Shown: positions 1-9,260, numbered from the stretch's first letter. The stretch is DNA of 64,000 bases from Pelagibacterium nitratireducens (GCF_037044555.1 NZ_CP146275.1:2646501-2710500), one strand, 5' to 3'. Notes: generated by a model not told the origin, from the letters alone. Numbers and translations: made by a program.

Positions 1-44
1 CCGTTTTCCCCTGCACACCGAACCTCACAAAAGGAGTTCGCGCC

Positions 45-251
45 ATGCAAGGCAAGAAAACCCACGAGCAGTTCAAAAGAAATCTCGAGCACAAATCCGA
101 CATGCCCAAACCGGGTGAGGTCGACCACCACCCCGAGCAGTCCCACGGCCGGGCTCCGCGCGACAAGGATGCCCGCGAGAGCGAGTACGCCGTCAGCCGC
201 CACGGCATGGATCAGGAAGATCGCCAGCACAATTCAGGCGGCGATTCCTGA
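45..251 (+). CDS. small hydrophilic hypothetical protein
   Basis: This 68-residue protein is very polar, rich in His, Asp, Glu, Arg and Lys, with a central HHPEQSHG stretch and no membrane segment or signal peptide. I recognise no family. The start is well supported: an AAAGGAG Shine-Dalgarno lies about ten bases before the ATG. It ends seven bases before the convergent LysE-type gene. Small charged proteins of this kind are common in Hyphomicrobiales and often disordered; a role cannot be given. Confidence 0.7.
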   Translation: MQGKKTHEQFKRNLEHKSDMPKPGEVDHHPEQSHGRAPRDKDARESEYAVSRHGMDQEDRQHNSGGDS

Positions 252-257
252 GGCCAA

Positions 258-908
258 TCAACTCGCTGGACGTTTGGCGAGGGTCAGCCCAACGCCAAGC
301 GCAATCATAGCGCCCCCCGATCCCTGCCGCAGGCGGCGGATCAAGCCCGGATTGCGGGCGGCTCCGGTTCGTATGCCTCCGGCGGCGATGGCTACAAAGA
401 TATCGGCCAGTGTGTTGAGCGCAACCGATACGAACCCGAGCACAAGGAATTGCAGGGCTATACTGCCCGAAGCCGGGTCGACGAACTGCGGAATGAAGGC
501 GAGGAAGAACGCCGCCGTCTTGGGGTTAAGCGCCTCGACCACCACCCCTTCGCGAAACGCCCGCCGCGGACCGACCGGAGGTTCGGCCGGGGCATCCGAT
601 AATGCCTTGGCCGCATCTCGGCGCGCCGAAAGAATGGTTCGGACGCCGATCCACACCAGATAGGCCGCGCCGATCACCTTCAGTAGGGTGAACAATTGGG
701 CGCTGGCCAGCACGATTGCAGACACTCCCAAAGCGCCAGCCAGAACATGAACCATGCCGCCCAGCCCCGTGCCAAAACTCGAAGCAATCCCCTCGGCGCG
801 CCCGCCAGCCAGCGTGCGCGCCGCAACGTAAAACAGTCCGGGTCCGGGCGTAATCGCGAGCAGGACGCACGCGCCGACATAAAGGGCAATCTGGGTCAAA
901 TCAGGCAT
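258..908 (-). CDS. LysE/RhtB-family amino-acid exporter
   Basis: An inner-membrane protein of about 216 residues that fits the LysE/RhtB translocator family, which exports amino acids and similar metabolites using the proton gradient. It has about six hydrophobic segments and the family hallmark near the N terminus (ITPGPGLFYV). A conserved block EALNPKTAAFFLAFIPQF lies mid-protein. The ATG at 908 is preferred over an in-frame GTG at 920, since MPDLTQ is a usual family N terminus. The substrate cannot be told from sequence. Confidence 0.88.
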   Translation of the reverse strand: MPDLTQIALYVGACVLLAITPGPGLFYVAARTLAGGRAEGIASSFGTGLGGMVHVLAGALGVSAIVLASAQLFTLLKVIGAAYLVWIGVRTILSARRDAAKALSDAPAEPPVGPRRAFREGVVVEALNPKTAAFFLAFIPQFVDPASGSIALQFLVLGFVSVALNTLADIFVAIAAGGIRTGAARNPGLIRRLRQGSGGAMIALGVGLTLAKRPAS

Positions 909-1036
909 CTCGGTCTGCACGCTCCATCACACGACAACTCGGTGGCCCTGCTCGCCAGAGCCACCGTCCATGCTAGGAGAAAATTGCGGGGGGCGAGACC
1001 TCCAGTTGCTGCAAATTTCAGGGAACCAGTTCGCAC

Positions 1037-1531
1037 CTATTTTAAAGCGCCGAGGGGTGCCATTATTTCGCCTGTGATGCCCGGATCATCCCAATCCACC
1101 GCCCCCTGCATCCGCCAGAGCACAGCTCCTTCGCCATCGACCACCACAGTGCTCGGATACCCCAATATCGCGAACACGCCCCCCACATTCCCCTCGATCT
1201 GCTGATAGCTTTCCAACCCTACCCCCAGATCGTCCAGATACGTCGCGATCCGCTCATACCCGGCGGTATCGACCGAAACCACCACCAGTTCCCCCGGCTC
1301 CAGCCCCTGCGCGAAGGCATCGAGTTGCGGCAATTCCTCAAGGCATGGCGCACACCACGTCGCCCAGAAATGGATGATCGTCGGCCCGTCAACCAGATCG
1401 CCCAGCGCCGCCGTCTCCCCCGCCGCGTCGCGCACCGTGACCGCCGAAAGATCGACGCCCGTCTCCTGTCCCGCGGCAGGCGCCGGGACCGACATCACTC
1501 CGGCGATCAGCAGAAATCGAAAAATACTCAT
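1037..1531 (-). CDS. TlpA-like thioredoxin-fold protein
   Basis: A signal-peptide-bearing protein of about 164 residues with the active-site motif FWATWCAPC, typical of TlpA/ResA thioredoxins that reduce periplasmic disulfides, often in cytochrome c or copper-protein maturation. The N terminus is hydrophobic and ends near AAGQ, so export is likely. The cis-Pro region (LGYPSTVVVDGEG) is present near the C terminus. The ATG at 1531 is chosen; an in-frame GTG at 1537 is also possible and has a somewhat better Shine-Dalgarno. It is divergent from ilvA. Confidence 0.85.
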   Translation of the reverse strand: MSIFRFLLIAGVMSVPAPAAGQETGVDLSAVTVRDAAGETAALGDLVDGPTIIHFWATWCAPCLEELPQLDAFAQGLEPGELVVVSVDTAGYERIATYLDDLGVGLESYQQIEGNVGGVFAILGYPSTVVVDGEGAVLWRMQGAVDWDDPGITGEIMAPLGALK

Positions 1532-1622
1532 TGCCACACCCTACCCCTTCACCGTTTCACCCAAGTGACACACACGCCCATCGGCGCTATGTCGGGGACA
1601 CGACGCGACCGAAGGCTTTGTC

Positions 1623-3149
1623 ATGCACGAAATCATCCGCTCCATCCTCTCCTCGTCGGTCTATGACGTTGCGGTCGAGACCCCGCTCGAAAAGATGGGC
1701 CCGCTGTCCGACAAGCTCTCCCGTCCGGTGTTTCTCAAGCGCGAGGATCTCCAGCCGGTCTTTTCCTTCAAGCTGCGCGGCGCTTACAACAAGCTTGCCG
1801 CGCTCACCGATGCTGAGCGCGCAAAGGGCGTCATCTGCGCCTCGGCCGGCAATCACGCGCAGGGGCTCGCCTATTGCGCCACCCGCATGGGCACGCGCGC
1901 GGTCATCGTCATGCCCACCACCACGCCCTCGATCAAGGTCGAGGCGGTCAAACGCCTGGGCGGCGAAGTGGTGATAAAGGGCGACAGTTTCGACGATGCC
2001 CGCATCCACGCGCTGGCCCTGTGCGAAAAAGAAAACCTCACCTTCGTCCACCCTTATGACGATCCACAGGTCATCGCCGGTCAGGGGACCATCGGGGTGG
2101 AAATCCTGCGCCAGCACGGCGGCCCCATCGCCGCGATCTACCTGCCCATCGGCGGCGGCGGTCTTGCCGCCGGCGTCGCGGCCTACGCCAAATTCCTGCG
2201 CCCCGACATCAAACTGATCGGGGTCGAGCCCGAAGACGCCGCCTCGATGAAGGCCGCGCTGGCCGCCGGGCGCCCCGTGCCGCTCAACGAAGTGGGCATC
2301 TTTGCCGATGGTGTCGCGGTCAAACAGGCGGGCGCCCACACCTTCGAAATCCTCAAGGACACGCTCGACGACATCGTCACCGTCTCGACCGACGAAATCT
2401 GCGCCGCCATCAAGGACGTGTTCGAGCACACCCGCGCCATTGCCGAACCGGCGGGCGCGGTATCCCTTGCCGGCCTGCGCAAGCACGCCCCCGCCCTTGA
2501 AGCCCGCGGCGCGGCCATCGCCATCTGCTCGGGCGCCAACATCAATTTCGACAGGCTGCGCCACGTCGCCGAACGGGCCGAGTTGGGCGAGCGCGCCGAA
2601 GCGGTTCTGGCCGTTACCATCCCCGAAAAACCCGGCGCCTATCGCGCCTTCATTGGTCTTTTGGGTGACCGCGCCATCACCGAATTCAACTACCGGATCG
2701 CGCCGGGCAATTCGGCCAATATTTTCGTCGGCATCGGATTGAAGCGCGGCGAGGTGGAAAAGGCCGAGATCATCGCCATGCTGCGCGAGCATGGCCACAA
2801 GGTGCTCGATCTGAGCGACAATGAAGTCGCCAAGCTCCACATCCGCTACATGGTCGGCGGTCGCGTCGAGGGGCTGGAAAACGAACTTCTCTACCGCTTC
2901 GAATTTCCCGAACGCCCCGGAGCGCTGTTGCGATTCCTCGAGGGGCTGGCGCCCGACTGGAACATTTCTCTGTTCCACTACCGCAATCACGGCTCCGATT
3001 ACGGCCGCGTCCTCACGGGCGTCCAGGTGCCCCCCGCCGAGCGCGAAGCCTTCGAGGCCTATCTCGATACGCTCGGCTATGCCCATTGGGACGAAAGCGA
3101 AAACCCCGCCTATGCGATGTTCCTCGCTGCCAGTCCGCCCTCGACTTGA
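1623..3149 (+). CDS. ilvA: threonine ammonia-lyase (biosynthetic type)
   Basis: Deaminates L-threonine to 2-oxobutanoate, the first step of isoleucine synthesis, using pyridoxal phosphate in the cytoplasm. The PLP lysine is in FSFKLRGAYNK (about residue 50), the phosphate-binding loop is GGGGLAAG, and SAGNHAQG is the substrate-side motif. At 508 residues it has the length of the biosynthetic enzyme, and the C-terminal third carries two ACT-like segments (PEKPGAYRAFIGLLGD and PERPGALLRFLEGL), implying feedback control by isoleucine and valine. A GAAGG ribosome site lies seven bases before the ATG. The window also holds ilvD, though 28 kb away. Confidence 0.95.
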   Translation: MHEIIRSILSSSVYDVAVETPLEKMGPLSDKLSRPVFLKREDLQPVFSFKLRGAYNKLAALTDAERAKGVICASAGNHAQGLAYCATRMGTRAVIVMPTTTPSIKVEAVKRLGGEVVIKGDSFDDARIHALALCEKENLTFVHPYDDPQVIAGQGTIGVEILRQHGGPIAAIYLPIGGGGLAAGVAAYAKFLRPDIKLIGVEPEDAASMKAALAAGRPVPLNEVGIFADGVAVKQAGAHTFEILKDTLDDIVTVSTDEICAAIKDVFEHTRAIAEPAGAVSLAGLRKHAPALEARGAAIAICSGANINFDRLRHVAERAELGERAEAVLAVTIPEKPGAYRAFIGLLGDRAITEFNYRIAPGNSANIFVGIGLKRGEVEKAEIIAMLREHGHKVLDLSDNEVAKLHIRYMVGGRVEGLENELLYRFEFPERPGALLRFLEGLAPDWNISLFHYRNHGSDYGRVLTGVQVPPAEREAFEAYLDTLGYAHWDESENPAYAMFLAASPPST

Positions 3150-3214
3150 CCGGCCCGGCAATCTGATCCACACCCACCGCAGGGCTTCCGCCCGGCGCCA
3201 ACCCCAGTCTTCCT

Positions 3215-4483
3215 ATGTCCCTGACGTCACCATCACCCCCCTTGCGCGAACTCACCGGCCGCCAGCGAAGCTGGATCGGCGGCGGGTATCTGGCAATGTT
3301 TTCCTCGCTTGCCGGGCAGACCCTGTTCATTGCCCTTTTCGGCGCCGCCATCCGCGCGGAATTTTCCCTGACATCGGGCCAGTACGGGCTGATTTACACC
3401 GCGGCGACGCTGTGCTCGGCCATTGTCCTGATGTGGGCGGGCGGGCTGGCCGACAGGGTTCCGGCGGCCCATCTGGCTGCCGGCTCGGCCATCGGCGCCG
3501 CCATGATGTGCATCCTGATGAGCGTGGCGCCCAATGTGGCAATACTGGGGATCGCATTGTTCGGGCTGCGGTTTTTCGGGCAGGGCATGCTCACCCATGG
3601 TGCCGCGACCGCGCTCAGCCGGTGGTTCAACAGGTTTCGTGGCCGCGCGCTGGCCATTGCACAGCTGGGCCTGAACACGGGCGAGGCGGTTCTGCCGGTC
3701 CTTGTGGCGTTCGGGATCGCGGCGATCGGCTGGCGTCAGGTCTGGCTGGTCGCGGCCGCGGCACTGATCGTCGTGCTTGCACCGGTCATCGCCTATCTGT
3801 TCTCAAGCCCCCCGGACGGAAAACGCGCGCGGGCAGCCGGTGAGATCAATCCCGATCCCGCCGAAACCCACGCCACGGGAGAGCAGTGGACCCGGCGCAA
3901 GGTGCTCGCCGACCCCCTGTTCTGGCCGGTCCTGATCGGGCTTTTGGCCATGCCGGCGATTTCCACTGCGATCTTTTTTCACCAGTCGGTTCTGGTTGCC
4001 GAAAAGGGTTGGGGCCTTTTGACCTTCGCCGCCTTCTTTCCGGTCATGTCGGTCGCCTCGGTGATTTCCTCGATTGCCGGAGGCTGGCTCGTCGACAGGT
4101 TCGGCGCCTACCGGCTGCTGCCCCTTCTGCTGGTCCCGGCGAGCATGGCCTATATCGTCATCGCCACAACATCGGCCTTCTGGGCCATCCCGGCGTTCTT
4201 CCTGCTCTCGGGGCTGACCAATGGCGCGAATGGAACGGTGATGAACGCCATGTGGGCCGAACTCTATGGCACGCGCCATCTGGGGGCGGTGCGCGCCATT
4301 GCGACATCGGCAATGGTCCTGTCCTCTGCCGTCGGACCCGGGATCGTGGGCTTTTTCGTCGATGCCGGCGTTTCAATCGGCCAGCAGGCCCCCTTCTTTT
4401 CGGCCTATTGTCTGGGCGCTTCCCTGGTTTTCTTCATTTTGCAGAGCCAATTGGGTCGGCGCCGCGCTTCATTTATCGTTTGA
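3215..4483 (+). CDS. MFS transporter
   Basis: A 422-residue inner-membrane protein with about twelve hydrophobic segments split by a charged central loop (around residues 190-225), as in the major facilitator superfamily. The loop between helices 2 and 3 carries GGLADRVPAAHL, a form of the MFS signature. The ribosome site is weak. It follows ilvA by 65 bases on the same strand and might be co-transcribed. The substrate is unknown; similarity to the oxalate/formate or YnfM-like branches is only an impression. Confidence 0.85.
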   Translation: MSLTSPSPPLRELTGRQRSWIGGGYLAMFSSLAGQTLFIALFGAAIRAEFSLTSGQYGLIYTAATLCSAIVLMWAGGLADRVPAAHLAAGSAIGAAMMCILMSVAPNVAILGIALFGLRFFGQGMLTHGAATALSRWFNRFRGRALAIAQLGLNTGEAVLPVLVAFGIAAIGWRQVWLVAAAALIVVLAPVIAYLFSSPPDGKRARAAGEINPDPAETHATGEQWTRRKVLADPLFWPVLIGLLAMPAISTAIFFHQSVLVAEKGWGLLTFAAFFPVMSVASVISSIAGGWLVDRFGAYRLLPLLLVPASMAYIVIATTSAFWAIPAFFLLSGLTNGANGTVMNAMWAELYGTRHLGAVRAIATSAMVLSSAVGPGIVGFFVDAGVSIGQQAPFFSAYCLGASLVFFILQSQLGRRRASFIV

Positions 4484-4547
4484 AGGACCGGCCCCGGCGC
4501 AACACCGTCCCGGACGGGGCCTGCGCCCCGCCCGGTCCGTGATGGGC
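4484..4547. terminator. possible bidirectional hairpin between convergent genes
   Basis: Between the MFS gene and the convergent dctM-like gene, GGACCGG (4485-4491) can pair with CCGGTCC (4532-4538), with a nested GGCGC/GCGCC pairing inside. There is no clear T-run on either side, so termination activity is only inferred from position. Confidence 0.35.
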
Positions 4548-5819
4548 TCACCGCATAAGACCCGGCAAAAAGGTCACGATCTGCGGGAAGATCACCATCA
4601 GAATGGTAATCCCCATCGTAATCGCCACAAACGGCCAGATATCGACCTTGAACACCGAAATCTTGGCAATGTCGGCGGCGATGAACAATTGCAGCCCCAC
4701 CGGTGGAGTAATCGTCCCCACCATGATGGTGATGATGACGATCATGGCGAACTGGAGCTGATCGATCCCGAAACCCGCCACGAGCGGCATGAAAATCGGC
4801 ACGAAGATCAGCATGGCCGCCGTGCCTTCCACAAACAGCCCGATCACCAGAAACAGCCCGATGACGATCACCATGAACACCAGCGGATCGTCGGTCACCG
4901 CCCGCAGCCAGTCCTGCATCAAAAAGCCGAACCCCGAAGTGGTCAGCGCAAAGCCGAACACCGAGCCCGCCGCGATGATGAACACCGGCACCGCCGTTGC
5001 CTCGACCGTTTCGGCAAGGATGGGCAGCATGTCTTTGGGTTTGAGTTCGCGATAGACCACGAAACCCAGAAACAGGGCATAGGCGCACGCGATCACCCCG
5101 GCTTCTGTCGGGGTGGTGGCGCCGCTGAAGATTCCGCCCAGGATCAGCACCGGTGCCAGAAGCGCCGGGATCGCCGAAACCACAGGCCAGATACGCTTGG
5201 TCCAGGGCGTATAGTCGTCGCGCGGATAGCCCCGGCGCACCGCCAGAAACCACACCACCAGCATCATGCCGATGCCCACGATCAGCCCCGGCACGATCCC
5301 GGCCAGAAACAGGGCCCCGACCGAGATATTGGTCACCGACCCGTAGATCACCATGGTGATCGAGGGCGGGATGATCGCCCCGATGGTGGCCGAGGCCGAA
5401 TTGACGCCGGCAGCAAAGCCCTTGTCATAGCCCTGCTGCTCCATATGCGGGATCAGGATGCGCCCCTGCGAAGCCGCGTCGGCGGTTGCCGAACCCGACA
5501 TGCCGGCAAAAAAGATCGAGGCCAGCACGTCCACCTGTGCCGTCCCGCCCGGCAGATGCCCCACGAATACCTTGGCAACACCCAACAGCCGGTCGGTCAG
5601 CCCGCCCCGGTTCATGATGACGGCGGCGAAGATGAAAAACGGCACCGCCAGCAGCGTATAGGAGTTGACCGAGCCCAGCATGCGTTCGGCGACGATGGTG
5701 ATGGGCAGCCCGCCCACAAACAGCGAGAGGACCCCCGATACCAGCATGGCGGCGGCCACCGAGGTGCCGGTGAGCAGCAACACGACAAAGGAGGCCAGAA
5801 GCACTGCGAGCTCCATCAC
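4548..5819 (-). CDS. TRAP transporter large permease subunit (DctM type)
   Basis: Large membrane subunit of a tripartite ATP-independent periplasmic transporter, which imports organic acids and similar solutes using the sodium gradient. It is 423 residues with many hydrophobic segments. GMSGSATADAASQG and the PPSITMVIYG stretch are characteristic of DctM proteins. Its ATG overlaps the stop of the small subunit (ATGA), so the two are translationally coupled. It is the last gene of the dctP-dctQ-dctM operon. Confidence 0.93.
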   Translation of the reverse strand: MMELAVLLASFVVLLLTGTSVAAAMLVSGVLSLFVGGLPITIVAERMLGSVNSYTLLAVPFFIFAAVIMNRGGLTDRLLGVAKVFVGHLPGGTAQVDVLASIFFAGMSGSATADAASQGRILIPHMEQQGYDKGFAAGVNSASATIGAIIPPSITMVIYGSVTNISVGALFLAGIVPGLIVGIGMMLVVWFLAVRRGYPRDDYTPWTKRIWPVVSAIPALLAPVLILGGIFSGATTPTEAGVIACAYALFLGFVVYRELKPKDMLPILAETVEATAVPVFIIAAGSVFGFALTTSGFGFLMQDWLRAVTDDPLVFMVIVIGLFLVIGLFVEGTAAMLIFVPIFMPLVAGFGIDQLQFAMIVIITIMVGTITPPVGLQLFIAADIAKISVFKVDIWPFVAITMGITILMVIFPQIVTFLPGLMR

Positions 5820-6322
5820 AGCACCTCCATCTGGGTCGTCTCGGCCTTGGTGTGGCGGGTCATCAGCCCACGCACCACATAGACCAGCGCGATCAGCCCT
5901 CCCACCGGAACGGCGAGATAGAACACGACGCGGGGCACGCCCTGCACCGTATAAAATGTCGTCGTACGATACTGCCAGGCCACCAGCACGCCCGAATAGA
6001 GCATCATGACCATGGCCGCCAGCTCGACAAGTCGCCGGAATTTATCGAACACGCTCCATGGCCGCTCGGGCAACAATCCGACCAGCGCATCGAGACGGAT
6101 ATGGGAATCGCGTGAAAAGGCCACGGCGATGCCCAGAAAGGTAATCCAGACAAAAAGGTAGCGGCTGACTTCCTCGGCCCAGGCCTGGGGATTGCCGAAA
6201 AAGTAACGCAGGACAACCTGTATGAAGGTCAGAAGGACGATGGCTGCGACCAGCGCCGACCCGACCGCAAGGAGCAGCCGCACGGGGCGGCTGTCCTTTT
6301 TGTCGGAGACCGGCTCGGTCAT
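5816..6322 (-). CDS. TRAP transporter small permease subunit (DctQ type)
   Basis: A 168-residue protein with four hydrophobic segments, the size and layout of DctQ small subunits. The motif NPQAWAEEVSRYLFVWITFLG is the family signature region. It overlaps both neighbours by four bases (ATGA at each end), giving a tight dctP-dctQ-dctM unit. It forms the membrane complex with the large subunit. Confidence 0.92.
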   Translation of the reverse strand: MTEPVSDKKDSRPVRLLLAVGSALVAAIVLLTFIQVVLRYFFGNPQAWAEEVSRYLFVWITFLGIAVAFSRDSHIRLDALVGLLPERPWSVFDKFRRLVELAAMVMMLYSGVLVAWQYRTTTFYTVQGVPRVVFYLAVPVGGLIALVYVVRGLMTRHTKAETTQMEVL

Positions 6323-7305
6323 TGGGCCGCCAGAAGGTCGAGCAGTTCGGCCGACCCGTCGCCACGGGCCCGGATTTCCTCGATCAGGGGGGCCATCGCA
6401 TCGCGGAATTCCTGCGGATCGGCAGGATCGGCCACCGTCACGCCCGCTTCGGTCAGCCGGTCATAGGCCGCTTCTTCGGCCGGGATCGACACGTCTTGGT
6501 CGAGCCACAATGTCGTCTGCAATCCCGCTTCCTTCATGAGCGCCTGATCGTCTTCCGACAGCGCCTCGAATTTCTGCTTGTTCATGGCAAACAGCATGGC
6601 GCCGAACATGTGCCCGGTCTTGAGCAGGGAACCGGTCACTTCCTCGAAATGCATGTCGAGCGCCGTGGCGGGCGGAGAATCGAGCCCTTCGGCAACCCCG
6701 GTCTGCATGGCTGTATAAACCTCGCCCCAGGTCACCGGCGTGGGCCGGGCGCCCATCAACTCGAACATGCGGATAAAAACGTAGCTCTCGGGCGAACGGA
6801 TGGTCATGCCGTCCATTTCGGCCATGGTGGTCGGCGGCGTATCGGCGGTAAACAGCAGATCGCGGAATCCGAGCCCGAAATAGCCAAGCACTTCGGTGTT
6901 GCTCGCTTCACGCAGGCCGTCGGTCAGCCTTTGACCGAATTCGCCGGCAAAGGCGTCCATGGCGTGGTCCCAGTCGCGGAACACGAAGGGCAGCGAGGTT
7001 ATCGACATCGGCGCATAGGCGGAATCGATGATGCCGGTCGAGGTGATGGAAATATCGACCGCCCCCTGGTTGACCAGATCGTAGGCCTCGCGTTCCTGGC
7101 CAAGCTGTGCGGCGGGGAAAACCCGGATGGTGATCCGTCCGTCACTCATCTCCCCCACCAGTTCGGCAAAATGATTGGCCGCGAGATCGGCGGCGCCCCC
7201 AACGGCGTGGTGATGACCCAGCCGGAAGGTCTGGGCATTGGCCAGACCCGGCATCATGGCAGCAACCACAAGCGCGGCAGTGCCCAACAAGCGCGATAGA
7301 CCCAT
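6319..7305 (-). CDS. TRAP transporter substrate-binding protein (DctP type)
   Basis: Periplasmic solute receptor of the TRAP system, 328 residues, with a signal peptide ending near ANA-QTF. The mid-protein block PTPVTWGEVYTAMQTGVAEG is typical of DctP proteins. The ATG at 7305 is chosen over the longer reading frame from 7341 because AAAGGAG lies seven bases upstream of it. The ligand cannot be read from sequence; the neighbouring M24 hydrolase suggests an amide or amino-acid-like compound, which is inference. Confidence 0.92.
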   Translation of the reverse strand: MGLSRLLGTAALVVAAMMPGLANAQTFRLGHHHAVGGAADLAANHFAELVGEMSDGRITIRVFPAAQLGQEREAYDLVNQGAVDISITSTGIIDSAYAPMSITSLPFVFRDWDHAMDAFAGEFGQRLTDGLREASNTEVLGYFGLGFRDLLFTADTPPTTMAEMDGMTIRSPESYVFIRMFELMGARPTPVTWGEVYTAMQTGVAEGLDSPPATALDMHFEEVTGSLLKTGHMFGAMLFAMNKQKFEALSEDDQALMKEAGLQTTLWLDQDVSIPAEEAAYDRLTEAGVTVADPADPQEFRDAMAPLIEEIRARGDGSAELLDLLAAQ

Positions 7306-7345
7306 GATATTCTCTCCTTTGATTTTGTTCTGATGTCCCATTCAA

Positions 7346-7377
7346 AAAGAGCCACGGCCCCTCAGCCGCAGCTCTTT
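7346..7377 (-). terminator. hairpin between M24 peptidase and TRAP genes
   Basis: On the minus strand AAAGAGC (complement of 7371-7377) pairs with GCTCTTT (complement of 7346-7352), enclosing a GC-rich inner stem and followed by further Ts. It sits between the peptidase gene and dctP, so it may stop part of the transcripts or stabilise the upstream message. Its strength is not known. Confidence 0.5.
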
Positions 7378-7382
7378 GAAAT

Positions 7383-8519
7383 TCAGTAGGTGATCGTCTG
7401 GCCGATCACGGGAAGCTCCCGTGGTGCCAGGCCGAGTGTGAGGAGCCTGAAGCCGGTATCGGTCACCACCAGAAGGTCTTCGGTGTGATACATCGCTCCA
7501 TCCTCGTCTCGGGTGCCGGGCTCGATGTTGATGACCATGCCCGGCTTGAGCGGCGTCTTGTCGCCCGGTCGCAGCATCGGGGTTTCGTGCAATTCCACCC
7601 CGAAGCTATGCCCGATATGGGGCATGTGGAAAGGGATGCCGTGCTTGTCGAACTCGGCAACGCACAGGTGAAACAGATCTTCGGCCAGAACGCCGGGTTT
7701 TACCGCTTCGATTGTCGCCTTCTGGGCATCGCACAATGCGGCATAGGTCTGTTTCTGCATGTCGGAGGGTGAGCCGGCCGAATAGGTGCGGGCGAAATCG
7801 CTCGCATAGGCGCCATACGTGCCGCCCACGTCGAACCGGATCGTTTCGCCTTCCTGGGGGAATTTGTCGATCTCGGCGATGTGGTGCGGCTCGGCGGTGC
7901 GTTCACCGCTCGAAAAGCACATGAACAGCGTGCCGTCGGCGCCGCCCTGGATGATGTTGGTGGCGATCCGGTCGGCCATCCGGCGCTCGGAATCCCCGAG
8001 CTTTGCCGCGGCCATGGCATCGAGCACGGCCTGGTGGGTCTGCTTTGTGGTCTTTTCGAGCAGGTCCACTTCCATGTCGGTCTTGATGGCGCGGACGGCG
8101 GCGATCTCTTCTGTGGTGTTGACCAGCGTCAGCTCCGGCAGCGCCGCCATCAGCCGCGCATGCGAGCTGGCGGGCAGATAATCGAGGTCCATGCCAAGCC
8201 GCCCCTTGCCCAGGCCGGCGCCCTTGAGCGCCTCGATCAGCATGTCGATGGGATTGTCGGCAAATTCGATATAGGTGCGCAGGTCGGTGATCCAGCTTTC
8301 CGACCGGGTGGTTCCCTCCTCGATCTTGCAGATCACGGCGAAGGGGTCGGCGTTGACCGGCAGCACGGCGAAGGCCTGGCGCGGTCGGATCTGCTTGACG
8401 GTCAGCACATAGGCGCCGGTCACGTAGGTGAAATTTTCCGGGCTCATGGCAATCAGGGCATCAAGGCCATGTGCCTTTGCCAACTGCATCAAACCATCCC
8501 GGTTGGGTACAAACTTCAT
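7383..8519 (-). CDS. M24-family metallopeptidase (Xaa-Pro dipeptidase/creatinase-like)
   Basis: A 378-residue cytoplasmic protein with a creatinase-type N-terminal domain (about residues 1-130) and a pita-bread M24 catalytic domain. The five metal ligands of the family appear to be kept: two Asp in RFDVGGTYGAYASDFARTY, His in GHSFGVELHE, and two Glu in NIEPGTRDEDGAMYHTEDLL. Members split Xaa-Pro bonds, creatine or ectoine, or are other amidohydrolases. Lying first in a TRAP operon suggests it acts on the imported solute. The ATG at 8519 is preferred over GTG 8525 because GAGGA is at proper spacing. Ectoine hydrolase (DoeA-like) is one possibility, not established. Confidence 0.85.
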   Translation of the reverse strand: MKFVPNRDGLMQLAKAHGLDALIAMSPENFTYVTGAYVLTVKQIRPRQAFAVLPVNADPFAVICKIEEGTTRSESWITDLRTYIEFADNPIDMLIEALKGAGLGKGRLGMDLDYLPASSHARLMAALPELTLVNTTEEIAAVRAIKTDMEVDLLEKTTKQTHQAVLDAMAAAKLGDSERRMADRIATNIIQGGADGTLFMCFSSGERTAEPHHIAEIDKFPQEGETIRFDVGGTYGAYASDFARTYSAGSPSDMQKQTYAALCDAQKATIEAVKPGVLAEDLFHLCVAEFDKHGIPFHMPHIGHSFGVELHETPMLRPGDKTPLKPGMVINIEPGTRDEDGAMYHTEDLLVVTDTGFRLLTLGLAPRELPVIGQTITY

Positions 8520-8600
8520 AGTCACTTTTCCTCGCTTTGCGACCCGAAGGCCGTGTACCTCCTTACGCTTGCATCATTCTAAATACATTTCAACGGTAAT

Positions 8601-8650
8601 TTGCATTCAATAAGTGCCCAATATAGGTGCATAATGCTTATTGATTGCGC
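8601..8650. promoter_or_regulatory. imperfect inverted repeat in the divergent promoter region
   Basis: An AT-rich stretch between the M24/TRAP operon and the MarR-type gene contains TTGCATTCAATAAG (8601-8614) and CTTATTGATTGCGC (8637-8650). The right arm reversed and complemented matches the left at 11 of 14 positions. The position suggests an operator for the adjacent regulator controlling both directions. Confidence 0.5.
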
Positions 8651-8735
8651 ACCAAAAACAAACATTGTATGGCAGCGCAAACCACAAAAAATCTGCTAGA
8701 GGAGATGGTAAGTGTTAATCAGCCTGGAGGGTGTG

Positions 8736-9245
8736 ATGTCTCCGAAGTCCGACCTGGACACCGATGCCGTGATCATGGAAAATTCCCAGCTCATGACCCA
8801 GTTCGAGCAGGCGCTCAGCGTCTCCAAGAACGCTTTCGAGCAGTGGGTCGTGCGCTGCGGCGCTGCGGCGGGGATGAAGGGCTATTCGGCTCTCGAACTG
8901 CTTGTATTGCACAAGGTATCGGGCAAGGAGCGTCCCAAGCGGATCGCCGACATCTGCTTTTCGATCAAGATCGAGGACACGCATCTGGTGTCCTACGCCC
9001 TGCGCAAGCTGGCCAAGGCCGGCTACGTCCAGAGCCGCAAGCAGGGCAAGGAAACCTTCTATTCGGCCACGCCGGCGGGCGGCGAGGTGATCGATCGCTA
9101 CAAGGCCGTGCGGCGCAAATATCTCATCCGCTCGCTCTCGATGCTGTCCTCGAGCGAGGTCGATCTCGAACATCTCGCCTCGATCCTGCATGCACTTTCG
9201 GGCATTTACGAACAGGCCGCCCGCAACGTCGAGTATTCGCTTTAG
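8736..9245 (+). CDS. MarR-type winged-helix regulator
   Basis: A 169-residue cytoplasmic protein whose middle (about residues 50-120) reads as a winged helix: KRIADICFSIKIEDTHLVSYALRKLAKAGYV is helix-turn-helix plus recognition helix, followed by a wing around SRKQGKETFYSATPAG. The ATG at 8736 has GGAGG five bases upstream; an upstream GTG at 8712 lacks this. It is divergent from the M24/TRAP operon and is the obvious candidate regulator of it. Confidence 0.82.
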   Translation: MSPKSDLDTDAVIMENSQLMTQFEQALSVSKNAFEQWVVRCGAAAGMKGYSALELLVLHKVSGKERPKRIADICFSIKIEDTHLVSYALRKLAKAGYVQSRKQGKETFYSATPAGGEVIDRYKAVRRKYLIRSLSMLSSSEVDLEHLASILHALSGIYEQAARNVEYSL

Positions 9246-9260
9246 CGTTTCAGCACAAAA

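Noticed and set aside
1587..3173. Long minus-strand open frame opposite ilvA
   Set aside because: It is the antisense shadow of a GC-rich gene; composition is unnatural and it has no family sequence or ribosome site, while ilvA on the plus strand is unambiguous.
7383..8519. DMSP lyase DddP identity for the M24 protein
   Set aside because: The five metal ligands of the peptidase-type site appear to be kept and there is no supporting DMSP gene nearby; a general M24 call is safer.
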